Assembly: GCA_037367405.1 (NCBI GenBank)
Contig: JAZKJV010002963.1
Coordinates: forward strand, 62,001 to 126,000
DNA from: Ottelia alismoides
Taxonomy: Eukaryota; Streptophyta; Magnoliopsida; Alismatales; Hydrocharitaceae
DNA length: 64,000 nucleotides
Direction: 5' to 3'
Shown: positions 35,370 through 47,529 of the stretch, in pieces
Numbering within the stretch: the first letter of the stretch is position 1
Layout: the number at the start of each line of letters is the position of its first letter
The notes under the pieces: generated by a model
Told to the model about the DNA's origin: nothing
What the model saw: only the letters and a program-made list of their open reading frames with translations
Database searches by the model: none
Position numbers and translations under genes: made by a program

Positions 35370-36050
35370 GGCCTAATGGAGTGGCATTTTTAAAAAGATG
35401 TTCTGTAAGATCTCAACCACTCCGGGATAAAATAGTGATGATTTTAATTTTTGAATTTTTTTAGCTTTGAGAGCAGAAGGAAATGGCACAGAATCAGAAT
35501 AAACATGCAAACATTCATTTCCTTTATTCAAAGTAGAATCATCATTTACAAGAGGACAACCAGAATCCGTCTGTACAGTGTTGTCCAGTCTAGGTGAAGG
35601 AAAAACAGAATCTAAAACATAACGGGATGTTGCTGCTGGTGAAGAGGAAGAATCTGCAGTTGGTATATTCTCCCTTATTGATGGTGATCTGCATCTACCT
35701 GGTGAAGGTGGTGATGAAGGTGGTGAAACTCCAGATGTGGGTGCTGCTATACTGGGCCTCTCGAATGCTGGTGAAGGAGATGATGTAAAAGATGATGCTT
35801 TCTAAGTGGATCGATCTCCCAACCTCAATTGCGGCGTAGGCGGCTGCAATCTCCTACCGCTCCTGAGATGAATGGCATCATATATACATGTAAAATCAAG
35901 GGACATACCTGTCTCGGGAGTGCGTGGGCTATTGGCGACCTACTCCTTGCGTCTAAAGTTGTTGGGGTTGGCTTCAACTTGTGCTGGAATCATTGTCTTG
36001 GTGGTGGTCAGGTTGTCAATCCGCTGAGTCAGTTCATTCATGTTCTTCAT
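35370..36050 (-). pseudogene. Element C N-terminal pol spacer (broken)
   Basis: This Ser/Pro-rich spacer is homologous to the D and B spacers. It contains IPAQVEANPN near 35,960-35,990 and a SVPFPSALKA segment near 35,470 that matches SIPFPRALKA in D. There are several in-frame stops. Confidence 0.65.
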
Positions 36051-37991
36051 AAGCAGTGTCAGCTGGTCCAGTGCTGGATTGACTGAAGGGGCCTCAAGTA
36101 GCTCATTGGCTGGCTGTCACTGCGGCTGATAGTACGAAGGCTGTTGGTACCCATACGGATTATGATAATGAGGAGGAGGAGGGGGAGAATACTGTCCATA
36201 ATATGTAGTCTGCTGCTGGTTAGGATGAGGGAAATACATAGACTGTTGTTGAGGTTGGCCTTGTCTCCAGTTTTGGAACTAAGGTGGAGACTGATACTGA
36301 GGCTGGAACTGCTAGTGCTGGTGCTGGTACTGCTGATGTCTGCCTCCCTGAAACTGGTGGTCAGGTCTCTGACCCTACAATGAACCCAATTGGCCTTGCC
36401 CTAACGAACGGGGCTGGTTTCGCTCACGGTCAAACCATATACCGTTCACCTCTTGAATATCAGGTGGAGGTGGAGATTGCTGCTCAGGAATGTAGGCTAC
36501 TTCCTACTGATACGAAACTATATGATGTGAATGCTGATGAACCTTATCAGGTGTCTGCATGTAGTAGACATGCTGAACTATGGATGGTCCTTTGCTACTC
36601 TGCTTGGTGGAAGAAGTCTGCTCCCTAGTAGAGGTATTGGCTGCTGCACTCGTACTATGGACTGCGCTGAACGTATTCACAAGATGCTCCAGGTGCATTG
36701 TTATCTCATCCAGCTTATCCAGGTTCTTTGTCCTCTACTCAATAACATGAAGCTTATCACGTTCTTGGGATCGCTTTTCAATAATGTCCACTTTGGATAG
36801 GTGGTTTCCAATGATGTCCAGGTCAGTGCTATCCAACTTATCCACTGCAGGAGAGGTGATGGGGTGCTTCCGAAAAGCACGTGAAGAAGAAAGAGCTGTT
36901 GAACTTTCTGCCATCTCCTCAAAAATTTGGTAAAGGACATCCTCGTCCTTATTGAAGTGACTTCCCCCATAAGCGACATCTACTAGCTTCTAATTCTCAA
37001 TGCTTAAACCCCCAAAGAAATTTTGTACAAGGCTGATCTTTGGAATATCATGATGGGGGTATTTCTCCGTCAGATCTTTGAATTGTTCCCATGCCTCGTG
37101 AATAGGCTCTTGGGGCATCTAGGAGAAATTAGCAATCAAGGATCGCATTTGGTTGAGTCATCGAAGTGGATAATACTTGTTCAGAAATGCGGACCTCAAC
37201 TCTTCCCAAGTAGTGACAACCTTGCCCAAGTGATTTAACCAATACAAATCTTTGCTCATCAGACTGAATGGAAAGGCGGTCATCCGCACTATCTCTAATG
37301 GAACATTTGGGTAGTGTATTGTTCCACAAATGCGATCGAACTACTGGAGGTGTATATAAGGTTCTTCATTAATATTTCCATGGAATATTGGGAGAAGAGG
37401 TAAAATAGTAGGCTTAAGCTCAAAATGCCAATGAACTGTATGGATTTGTATCCAAGAATTTGTCTGTCCTGCCCCTGGATTATAAGCATCTTTTAGTGTA
37501 GGCTTAGCCTCAGGTTCTATATGAGGTTCTTCTCCCCCATTCCCACCTCCAGGGTTTCTGTTATCCCCCTCTCTCCTATATTCTCTTTCCTATCTTAGCT
37601 CGAGAATCATGTCTCTCAATGTGTTCTGAAAGTTAGCCTGCTCTGCTATCTATGCATGAATTGTCTGGATGGATGCTAACAAGGTGTTATTGATCTCTCT
37701 CTGTTCCGGCATGGTTCCCTTTCCCTTTGGTGGCATCAAGTGTTCGGTGTCTGACTCTGAAAATGTGCAAGATACTCTATTAGTACTCAGAATTGATGGA
37801 GTCTCAGATATTAATTCGAGATTAAAGCCAATCTCAAATAGTGGATCGGTGGATGTTGTGAAGGGCGAAGTGGAGAAGGAGAAATATTCGTGAAGTGAGT
37901 CTTCTCGAATAGAGGGTGAACGACTCGGAGTGTAGAATGAGTTCGTAGAGTCCGAATGAGAAATACTCCGGTCCGACATCTTCGAAATCAA
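36051..37991 (-). pseudogene. Element C Gag (broken)
   Basis: The N-terminal 113 codons are open (37650-37991), starting MISKMSDRS and including MPPKGKG, which matches the MPPKKK start of D's Gag. Downstream, the Athila Gag pattern (FPFSL, AWEQFKDL, VQNFFGGL, GGSHF) can be followed in one main frame with several stops. The C-terminal part is rich in Gln, Tyr and Pro. No zinc knuckle is visible. Confidence 0.85.
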
Positions 37992-39343
37992 TAGGCAGGA
38001 TGCGAGAACATGAAGGTCAATCCAATAGTGAAAGTGAATGAAGGCGCAAATTGCAAAGAAGGATCTTTATTGCAAAGAACATGAATGACAAACCCCCATT
38101 TCACCAACTCAGCTCAATGTGAAGACCGTAAAGGTTCAGTCAATTATCTTGTCAGTTTTAGAGTTTGGTGACAATAAAATCTATCAGAGCGATTAAAGCG
38201 AGTTGTTAGGAACCCAATGCTCTCAAGAGACTGGCCCAACCCCAAAGTTAGATCTTTCCCAGTCAGTATGAATTGCGGACCGTTTACAGGCTACCCGATC
38301 AACTCAATCTGTTAAGGATGTCATGGGCCGCTTTACAGGCTACCGGAGAGATCCTCACTGGAGAACGACTAACTCCAGATAGTAGTATGAAAAGATTTCA
38401 GGCGTGGCTCTATTATAGTGTGCGGGTCGCTCTCTCGCTACATACAAACTAAACAATGAGGGGGTTACTCTCCCCAAAACAATGATTTTTCCTTGTTTTT
38501 ATTTTAGGATCGTGTTTTCCTTAGCAGTCCCATATTTTAGGCAGTTGTCACTTGGTTAAAATATTTTCAAAGAATCACCTACCGAGTGTCCAACTTCCTT
38601 TTTTTAACTTATGTGAGTAAAAATAAAGAAGGAGATCAGAAATGCCAATGCGCGATTAAAAACAATGATGCATGCAGAGGTTAGAGATGTGTACGTTGTC
38701 GCTAGCACTCTACATGCAAGTGATCTGCATCGAATTTAAATAAACTATTCTATATGATGCAAGTGAACCGTCCTAGATGACAGCTTCTATAACACTCTAC
38801 TCTATAGGTATAGAAATTCTTGTTTAGGGTGTTTGGACCTAATTAAATACCTGGCTCAAGCAAATTAATTAAAGCAATCAAGAGGTAGCTCACGAAATCT
38901 GTGGAAAACAAAAAAATAAAGGCGATGAAAATAAAACTAGTGAGGTCCTCCAAGTGCACCAGCACTTGGTGAATCAGACCTCGCAACAAATGAATGTCCG
39001 TTTACAAGAGTTCAAATGCTAGAAAAGAAAAACTCTCTCTCTCTTATATTTTTTTTCTTCAATTCTTCTTCTCCTCTTCTCACGCTATCCTACGGCTTGG
39101 TGAAGAATAAAGCTGCCTCCACATCGCTTGGGTGCTTCGGCTCTCTTAGGATCGCCTCTTTCGCTCTGCAGGCCCTCGCAAGAAAAAGAAATGAGAATGT
39201 GTAGGAAATACAATTATCAAATATGAGAAAAAATGAAGCAAATGCAGTGATACGAACAAAGAAGTGAATGGCAAAATGTAAAAATATATTTACAACCAAG
39301 AATAGCAGGTCAAAAGAGAAATCTAACTACCCTCGCTGTGCCT
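37992..39343 (-). other. Element C 5' leader, non-coding
   Basis: The leader lies between PBS and gag. It includes TTTCACCAACTCAG near 38,100, two copies of a CGGACCGTTTACAGGCTACC-like motif (38276-38297 and 38325-38346) and the TTAGCAGTCCCAT block near 38,521. These are shared with D. No long frame is present. Confidence 0.7.
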
Positions 39344-39360
39344 CTCCGGCAACGGCGCCA
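39344..39360 (-). other. Primer-binding site of element C (tRNA-Asp)
   Basis: The minus strand reads TGGCGCCGTTGCCGGAG, one mismatch from the tRNA-Asp 3' complement. It is the best match in the window. Confidence 0.9.
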
Positions 39361-39363
39361 TTT

Positions 39364-42300
39364 TGTTGACTACAGTTTTCCCGAGGATCGAAATTAAAGG
39401 TATGATAAATAAGTCGTTGCCATCCCCAAAAATCCCGTGACAAACAAACAAATATTTTTTTTGCTACTTATTAACCTGTATAGCGGAGAGGGTCGTACTC
39501 AGGGAGGCGACAAATCCCGAGAGTCATTCAATTAATCGAAAATCAATTAAGAGAAAAACATGAATCTCAAAGGATAACTATCCTTGGTTTTTGTTATTTT
39601 TTTATCTTTTATTTTTTTTAATAATTTTTATTTCTATTTTTTTTGGATTTTCTGATTTTCAAATTTTTTAGTGATTTTGATTTTTTTTCAAAAATAATAC
39701 GGAGCAATATTCACAAGATCAAAAATACGCGCACCAACTCTTTTTGTAATTTTTCAATTTATCAAAAATGCTCAGAAAAATTCAGAGAAAATAATTTTCG
39801 GTTTAAAAGTTTTCAAATGTGTTTGAGAATTTTTGTGAAATTTCAGATGTTTTTCTATTTTTTAAAAAATTAAAAAGTGAGAAAATACGAAATTGTGTAC
39901 AACCTGGAGTAATTTGCAACTTAAAAATATTTTAAGTGTCTAAAACTCCTAGCAATTATTTTTATGACAAACTGTATGCTAATATCTACAAGCAAGAACT
40001 GAAATCACAGTTTTTGGATTATTGTAGAATTTTTTCTGATTTAAAAATTTTTAAGTATTTTGCATTTTTGTTGGTTCTTATAAATAAATAATGCACGAAA
40101 ATAACACATAAATTAAAAGATAATGAAATGAAACTAATCTATTTTTTTGGAAATTTTGGATCTATTTTCAAATTTTTATGAGATTTTGAATTTCAGGAAG
40201 ATAATATGACACTGTTTTTGACTTTTTTAATAGTAATAAATGATGACAAAATGTAATGAAAAAATTATGCTAAAAAGATAAGAACATCAGAAGAATAGCA
40301 TCATTTTTGGAAGATTTATTGACTAAAGAAAACATTTATTTCAATGAGAAAAGCTAGCAAAATAAAGGTACGGAAATGAAAGACTTGAATGTAAATACTT
40401 ATTGTTTTGGCATCAAATAAATAACAGAAATAAATAGAGGGTGCAGAGTGTAAATTACCTAATCATGCACGTGTTATGCACGTGATCTGTACTAGAACAG
40501 AGGCCTTTTTATAAATATGAAAATCTTCAGAGCTGAATGTAATTTGCCCAAACATATTGATCCTAGTAGGGTTTATTTTGCAATTTAGGAAATGACCTGG
40601 GGGGTTAATTGCATTTTTTATCAATTTTAATTCCTCCCCCCTTAGGGTTCTTCATTCTTCAAGTTGGAGCCAAGGGGGGTGTTGCCTTCGTGGTTGCGAG
40701 GGAGATCTGGTGGAGGAGTCTTTTTGTTCGGGTGGTGCACGCGCACAAAGGCGGCGCGCGTGCGATGGTGGGCTAACACGTGATCGGTGGCGGCGGCGGA
40801 GGATGGCAGCGGCTACGGGGGGCTGGAGATCGGTGGCGAGCCACCGTGTGGAGGACGTGTAGGCGGGCGACGCTGTGGGAGTGCGGGCAGTGAAAGTAGA
40901 GGAGAGCTCCGCCCTAGGCAGAAGCGGGGTTGAAGCGCCTGGGCGGTGGACTGAGGGAGAGGCGCCAGGAAACACGGCCTCGCGGTGAGGTGGCTCTATC
41001 CCAGGCGAAGGGGATCGGGCCGTGGGCAGCATGGCCGGGCAGCCTGTGCTTGGAGTGCTGGTTGAGATTTGTTCAGGCGGGCCACACCCAACACGGAGGC
41101 GTGGTGGCACTGACGCGGAGATGGATCCACGGGGAGAGGCAACGGGGCCTCGGCCGTGAGAAGCGTCGCGGGCAGACGTCAGATGACGAGAGGCGTTGAC
41201 GTGGGTAGAACCTTTTTTTTTCTTTTGAATTGTAAACAGTGAATGAAATACTATATAAAAACCTTTTTTATTTTTTTATTTTTAATTTTTTGTAATTTTT
41301 TTATTTTATCCTGCAAAACAAACGTTAGAGAAAAAGAACAAAATTTTTTTTGAATATTTTTTTATTTATTTACAAATCAGAAAATGAACAGGGATCCGGC
41401 GAAAGTGAAAGGATCGAATCAGATTCTCCGACCACCATGTGTGGTCGGAGTTGATAGATCATGTAAGATAGAAAAGAACGTGGAGAGATCAAGAATGTGA
41501 GATGAAAAATCGAGATCGAAATGGATCAAATCGTGATGGATTTTTTTAAAATTTAAGATCTAGAAAAACGAAATGACGATGAATGACGTTGGGAAATTTA
41601 AATTACGATTAACCTAGATAAAAAATGAAGAACTAACGATGGATCTCACCTTAGGAGCGAAATACTACCGTGATCACCTCAATGAAGGTCGACTCGTTGT
41701 CACCGTATGGCTCGGAGGCTAGGCACCTTTCTCGACAAGAAGACTCTCGGAGATCGGGCTCCTCTCACCAATGATTGATCAAGTTGGAATGATGGAGAAG
41801 GAGCCATATCAATAAAAAAGATAATGGAGATGAAATTTGATTTTTTTTTTTTACTTTTTGGATAAGGAGATAAGAGAGATGAAAATTGAAATGAGATAAG
41901 GATAAAGAGATAGAACTATTTACAAAATTATCTATTTTTTTAATTTTCATTACTTTATTTATTTGAAATAAAAATGTTATTTTTATGGTGGTTAATTAAA
42001 AGGGATTTTTACCCAGCAGACCCTATAAATTTGCCAATCACCTCCACGACCTTTTACATAACGTGATTACCCTATCGACCCTATAAATTACCCCAAGAAC
42101 CCTCGCGAGCTTCAAACAAAGTAACCACAAGGTTCATAGGGTATGAGTTGGCAAGATTACGAGGTCGAGGAGAGAATTATGTTATTTCAAAGGTCGTGGA
42201 GACAATTGGCAAAGTTTATAAGGTCTGCCGGGTAAAAATCCCAAAATAAAAATAACAACTATATACATATATGGCATTATATACAAGGGTAAATGAGGAA

Positions 42301-43048
42301 ATTAGCTTATTTTTTATATTTTAATTAATATTTTTTATTTTTATTTTTATTTTAAATAATTAGTAAAAATATTTACAAATATATGCAAATACAATATGTA
42401 CAAAAAACATGGGAAAATTGCACAAACCACCTCAGAAAACTTACTTTTCAACCATAACTCCAAAAATTATGAAAATACAACCATTTTAAATATAATTTAA
42501 TTTAGAATCCAATGGAAGTGAGATTGGTTCAATTTGAGTTCATATGAAGCCGTAATTGGTCTTTCAATTAGTGCTTAGTAGCTTTTTCCAAGTGTAGTTG
42601 CTTTTATTATGTACATGATTTAATTGTGCAATTATTTTTATTAATTAGAAGACATTTTTATTTACAACATTGGTTTTGAAAGTTATTTGATTTGAGGTCA
42701 ATTAAGGTACAAATAAAATAGTGTAGTATACAAATATACACAACACACAATTTTTTTTTGGATTTTCCAATTGAGGCCCCTATCTCCCCCTACTTTATTC
42801 CTGGTTGATCAGGTCAAGTCTTGACCTTCTCTCGAGGTTCCGGTCAGCCTGTATCTATTACATATATATAGTCTCTCTTTTTTATTTTCTTTATTTTTCC
42901 TTTCTTTCTTCATTTATTTATTTTAGGTTAAAATAATGTACAAATATACAATATTTACACACAAATGCAAGTTAGAAAGAATGTGGAGTTAGTGTTATAA
43001 ACATGTGTTTTAAAGGGATTTTAAGCTAAAATAAATGAATAAATATGA
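39364..43048 (-). repeat. Element C right LTR (5' LTR in element sense), end-truncated
   Basis: The LTR begins TGTTGACTACAG beside the PBS. It ends at about 43048 in AATAAATAT, roughly 20-25 bp short of the expected TTCATCA, judged from the homologous LTR of E (48858). It has a GC-rich island (about 40,640-41,210), the conserved AATAAAGTAGGGGGAGATA segment near 42,790, and a MITE. Frames within the GC-rich island are open on both strands and are not convincing genes. Confidence 0.88.
42002..42242. mobile_element. 241-bp MITE with about 54-bp terminal inverted repeats
   Basis: The ends 42002-42055 and 42189-42242 form near-perfect inverted repeats starting GGGATTTTTACCC. The core has no coding capacity. 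The homologous LTR of E lacks it: there, sequence matching both flanks is contiguous near 49,690-49,735. Long inverted repeats starting with GGG suggest a Mutator-like MITE. The 9-bp flanks TAATTAAAA and AAAATAAAA agree at 7 of 9 positions, but the site is A-rich, so superfamily assignment is tentative. Confidence 0.85.
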
Positions 43049-44275
43049 CAAGCCCATTCTTCAGGAGCTATAGTGCGAGGTACGATTTTAGTGCATGGTA
43101 TATCCTTACACACCTTATTTTATTCGTGAGATACACGCTCTTTTCTTGCACATCGATTAGTATCTAAATTTGATAAAAAATACAGTCTGTGTTTCATCTC
43201 CTTACTTCATCACATGCCAAGGGGATAGCGTGACAAGCTGTGGAGATTGTAGCAATGCATATCGGCTTGCACCTAATACCCACATATCTTTTACTTATTC
43301 AGTTGGAAGATTTTGATGTCATCTTGGATATGTATTAGATAGAGCAAATTACGTGTGCCTTTATTTCTTCAAGAATAAAATAATTTTATGTCTCCAAGGC
43401 ATGTACCAGTCTTTCAGTTTGATGGACATACCATAAATAGTGAGGTCTTATATGTATCTGCATTGAAGGCCCAACAATTTCTCAGTTAGGGTGGCATATA
43501 TTTTCTCGCCTATGTTGTGGAGTTACCTACCTAAGATTGCATAATTGAAGTTGTCAAAGTTGTGCACGATTTTCCTAATGTATTTCTAGTGGAGTTACGT
43601 ATACTACCACTAGAGAGGGAGATGAACTTTGAGATCACGTAGATACCCAAAACACAACCTATCTCCATCCCCCCATATCGTATGGAACCAGCTAAACTCA
43701 GGGAGCTTAAGATACCATTACAGTGGTTGTTAGAGAAGGGATTTATTCATCCCAATACATCACCTTGGGGAGCATCGGTCCTCTTCGTAAAGAAGAATGA
43801 TGGGTCTATACAATAGTGCATCGATTATAGGCAATTTAATAAGAGGACAGTAAAGAACTGTTATCCACTCCCACGAAAAGATGATCTTTTCCATCAGTTG
43901 CAGGGCGCACACGTATTCTAAAAGATTGACCACCGATTAGGTTATCATCAACTAAGGATTAACAACACAAACGTGCTTAAGTTTGCTTTTCACACCAGAT
44001 ACGACCATTACGAGATTGTGGTCATGCCTTTTGGACTCACGAATGCACCTACTACGTTCATGGAAATGATAAATAGAATTTTTCGTCCGTACTTGGATCG
44101 TATTCTGGTGGTGTTCATAGAATTTATCTTAATCTACTTACGTGATGAGCATGAGCAACATCTTCGTACGATTCATGAGACAATCAAAGAACACAAGATG
44201 AATGCAAAATACAACAAGTATGAGTTTTGGCTTACCCAGTTAGCTTTCATCGGTCGTGTAATTTCAAGATGTGAT
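43049..44275 (+). pseudogene. Chromovirus protease-RT fragment (plus strand)
   Basis: This is a Tekay/Del-like pol fragment. Protease remains at about 43,070-43,400 include LEDFDVIL. RT (43,540-44,275) has [46 protein letters not shown] and VMPFGLTNAPTTFMEMINR. The usual active-site FIDD is FIEF, so the catalytic Asp pair is lost, and there are in-frame stops (after TPKT-like, SIQ and HVF segments). No gag or LTR of this copy is visible. It joins an oppositely oriented chromovirus fragment at about 44,275. Confidence 0.88.
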
Positions 44276-45660
44276 AACCAAAAGACCACTCTTACTAGTG
44301 CCTCGGACAACTATCTCCCTATGTTTTTGTTTGCTCAAGACCATCTTCTTCTCTTTATAGTAAATTGTAGCATAGTTCTCCCATAACCAATTAATGCCCA
44401 AAATGACATCATAGGTTGTGATGGGTAATAATATCAAGATAGCGGTGAGGATGTTTTCCTTATCATAACTGGTATGTCCTTTAGGTACATTCTCGTTGCT
44501 CTAATATCACCCATTAGTTAAGAAATCGTAAGTATGTATGGAAGCTTAACAACCTCTATGTTCAGTTTTCTTACGAAAGCACTTGAAATAAACGAATAGG
44601 TGGCTCCCGAATCAAGAAGAATATGGGATAAATGACTTGCAATTAGAAGAGTACCTTCTACAATTGTGTAAGCATCCTTTGCATCCTCGTGTGTAAGGGC
44701 AAACACCCCTCCGGGTACCTTCTTCTCCTGCTCAAATGGCTTCCTATGATCCTTGAAATCTTTCTTGCAATCTCTCACGAAGTAAGCCTTTTCTACCCAC
44801 CTCTATCATGCTCCTATCAGTTTGTAGCACTCCCCTAGATGTCTTCTCTCATAATGCATGCATACTTCAAATGTGTAGTTCCTATTGGTTGGGACGTCAT
44901 CGATCCTTTTCTTCTTGACATTTATTGCAGTGTGATGCCTCTTGTCATTGTAGCTTGTCTTGTGAGGACGTTTTCGAGGGTTTATCACGCATTCTCCAAT
45001 AAGCTGCATCAATTTCCACAGTTGCTGCGATCATCTCAAACAGGGTCGCGGGACCCGAGTGAGCATTTTAATGCTCAAACATGCATTTAAACAATCTACA
45101 AACTTCTTATCTTGTTGCTTTTCATTCGTGCAAATGCCTTTGCCATATTTCTCTAATTCTTGAAATTTTCCAACATACTCTTCAACTGTCATACCTCCCT
45201 GCCGAAAATTTAAGAACTCATAGCATTTAGTATCCCTAGAATACTCAGGGATGTAACACTCTATGAAACTTTCCATGAAATCATCCTACTTAATGATTGG
45301 ACTCTCTGAGATGTGAATTCATTTATATGAAGTCCACCACTCCTTAGCGCTATCTCGTGGACAGAATGTCCCAAAAGTCACTTTCTTTTTCCTCTAGACA
45401 TTCAGTTGCCTCAAAAGCCATTTCTATCTCTCTTAGCCAGTGTTCGGCTTTTTCTGGCTCATATTCACCCTTGAAAGTCAATGGATCATGTTGGATGAAT
45501 GTTTTTAAAGTAAGTCATGAGCTCGATGGGTGGTTCTTCTGTTGTCGAGCCATCAATGCCATTAGCTCCAGCATTTGTTGCTGCATGTCCACAACAGTCT
45601 CCTGACTCGTCGATGACTCGCATTTTCCATTAGCTTCAATTGCATGACGAGGAGCCATCT
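44276..45660 (-). pseudogene. Chromovirus Gag-protease fragment (minus strand)
   Basis: Gag starts near 45,650 and has LTFKGEYEPEKAEHWLREIE, an EWW segment and the MESFIECYIPEYSRD and GGMTVEEYVGKFQELEKY segments. The zinc knuckle (44,830-44,870) reads CMHYERRHLGEC, where Tyr replaces the second Cys. The protease follows with LLDSGATYSFIS (about 44,600-44,640) and a YDVILGINWL segment near 44,380. Stops and frameshifts interrupt it. RT is absent because the fragment ends at the inverted junction. Confidence 0.88.
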
Positions 45661-45763
45661 GAATTAAAACCGACAACGTCAATGCGTTACTGTATGAGGA
45701 TAATTCTCTCTAAATATCTAGATCTTACGTCACTAAAATTCTGTATATCTTATGCCTATAGGA

Positions 45764-45781
45764 ACTCTAGCTCTAATACCA
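45764..45781 (-). other. Primer-binding site of chromovirus copy (initiator tRNA-Met)
   Basis: The minus strand reads TGGTATTAGAGCTAGAG two bases inside the LTR end, one mismatch from the initiator tRNA-Met site TGGTATCAGAGC. This confirms that the Gag fragment belongs to a different lineage from A-E. Confidence 0.85.
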
Positions 45782-45783
45782 TT

Positions 45784-47529
45784 TGTAACGGAATGGGTCG
45801 AGCTGACCAAATGAACCAAGTGACATTTGGTTTCATAACCAAACTGTTATCCAGTCATACATGATAATCAATGAGCAAAAAAATATAATTATAAACTAAA
45901 GTCCAGTCAACTTAATAGTTCTGTTATTACAACTCCATCACGGATAACATTGCAAAAAGGAAATAGTCATTAATGCAACATAATAAGTGTTCCAGTGGGC
46001 ATAATGACATCCTTCTGTAATCAAGTCATCAATGGTCCCTACCATTTCAACTTCACGAAGATAGATAGTTTGCCTTGAACTAGAAATTAAATCAATACTC
46101 ATGTTCCCCTAAACAAAACAACATATGTTATAAGCTTAACACTCAGTATTGTACCAAGTTGGGGTAAAGTCAGCTAGCGCAGAAAATAACAAGTCTCCTA
46201 ATGTTGTTTTAAACCATCATAAACATAAATTCTTACATGCATTATCATATCAACACAATGATACAAATTACACAATTATCTTACCACATATGATATCTAC
46301 CTTTCACATATATTATCATTATGTGACTCCTATTTCACATAAACATGCATACGAAGGGTATTCCTTTGGAACCGTACATTAAAGCCATAACTTTCATATA
46401 TACTCTTAAAGTTTGACATATTTGTATATACGCCTTAACATTTTCCTATTTTCACAAATACCCTTAGAATTTTCCATAATTGCGCATATGCCTTTACAAT
46501 CATAACACTTGCCCAATTCCATAACATTGTCGTAGACGCCCACATATGCCTTAACAATTTGTAAATTGTACACATATCCTTGATTTGTTTAGTGATTAAA
46601 GTTGTCTTAATTGTTAAATACTTAATTGCTTTGATGGATTTGGTGGTTTTACTGCTGGAATATGCGGTCCATGAACATGACATACATGATAGTGTAGCTA
46701 CAATTATAGAGGACTTATCTTTCGCCTCAATCGGTTCCTTGAATCGTACGCCCCAAGTAAGCATTGGCCCCCTGTAGGCCTATGATAATTGGACTCTAGA
46801 GGAGGCTCCCACCGTTAGGAGCAGCACTTATCTCCACTTATCGTTATCGTGCCATTACTCATATTACAGAAATTGTAATTCTTTTAATTCATTCCTTTTC
46901 TATACATTAATGGTTCATATAGATATTTCAGTTCCAATATCTTATTCAAAATTTTAGGACTTGATAACTTCAATAATCACCTTTCGATTCAATGTACATC
47001 TATAGACTCCTTATCAACAGTAAACAATTGATCATTTAATTGTTACCTACGAAAAATATCCAATTCCTTAATTTTGAGTAAATCTAACACACTTCTTTCC
47101 TTATGTTACTATAACCATGGAGCTTTATTATTATGATTAACCAACCCTTGAGTGATAGCTACCTAGATATAAATATAAGGTACCCTTTTTCATCATATTT
47201 ATTATATACAAGGCATAAATATGACAACTACGACATGTATAATGTTTACCCAGCATGATATTTATTTTATTTGTAGTTTACATATCATTTGGAACCAATA
47301 ATATGTAACATGATCACTGCGAGTAGTTCATGTTTATTATTACATTACAGAGATGTTACATGAACCTTAGAATTTTAACATCATAATGATCACAAAAAGA
47401 ACAAAACATGTGGATATTTTAATTCTTAAGGGGTTATAACTGAAATCTGGCAAGGGTATAAAATGATACTCACTAAAGTGAAGACAAATTGCCATTAAGG
47501 CAATAACTCACAAAACCTCTATTTAATCA
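45784..47529 (-). repeat. LTR of minus-strand chromovirus copy
   Basis: The inner end TGTAACGGAATGGG lies beside the PBS and is secure. The outer end is placed at ...TTTAATCA (47529), giving a TG...CA LTR of about 1.75 kb, because sequence resembling another LTR (F) begins just after. No second copy is present for comparison, so the outer boundary is a guess. No gene is seen within it. Confidence 0.55.

Larger units (their letters stand above)
30315..43048 (-). mobile_element. Element C: decayed Athila-like retrotransposon lacking its left LTR
   Basis: The minus-strand element C keeps part of the 3' untranslated region, a broken pol and gag, leader, PBS and a right LTR (39364-43048). The first internal kilobase next to the PPT and the left LTR are absent; the A2 LTR end at 30314 abuts instead. 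The simplest reading is that the A/A2 array inserted into C, leaving C's other end left of the window, but a deletion would also fit. Many stops and small duplications show it is old. Confidence 0.85.

Noticed and set aside
40652..41110. 152-codon Pro/Ser/Arg-rich frame in C's LTR
   Set aside because: It lies in the GC-rich island of an LTR, where both strands are open; there is no domain and no support from the E or D islands.
43973..44386. 137-codon open RT frame considered as a functional gene
   Set aside because: It is a fragment with in-frame stops upstream, lost active-site Asp residues and an inverted junction at its end.
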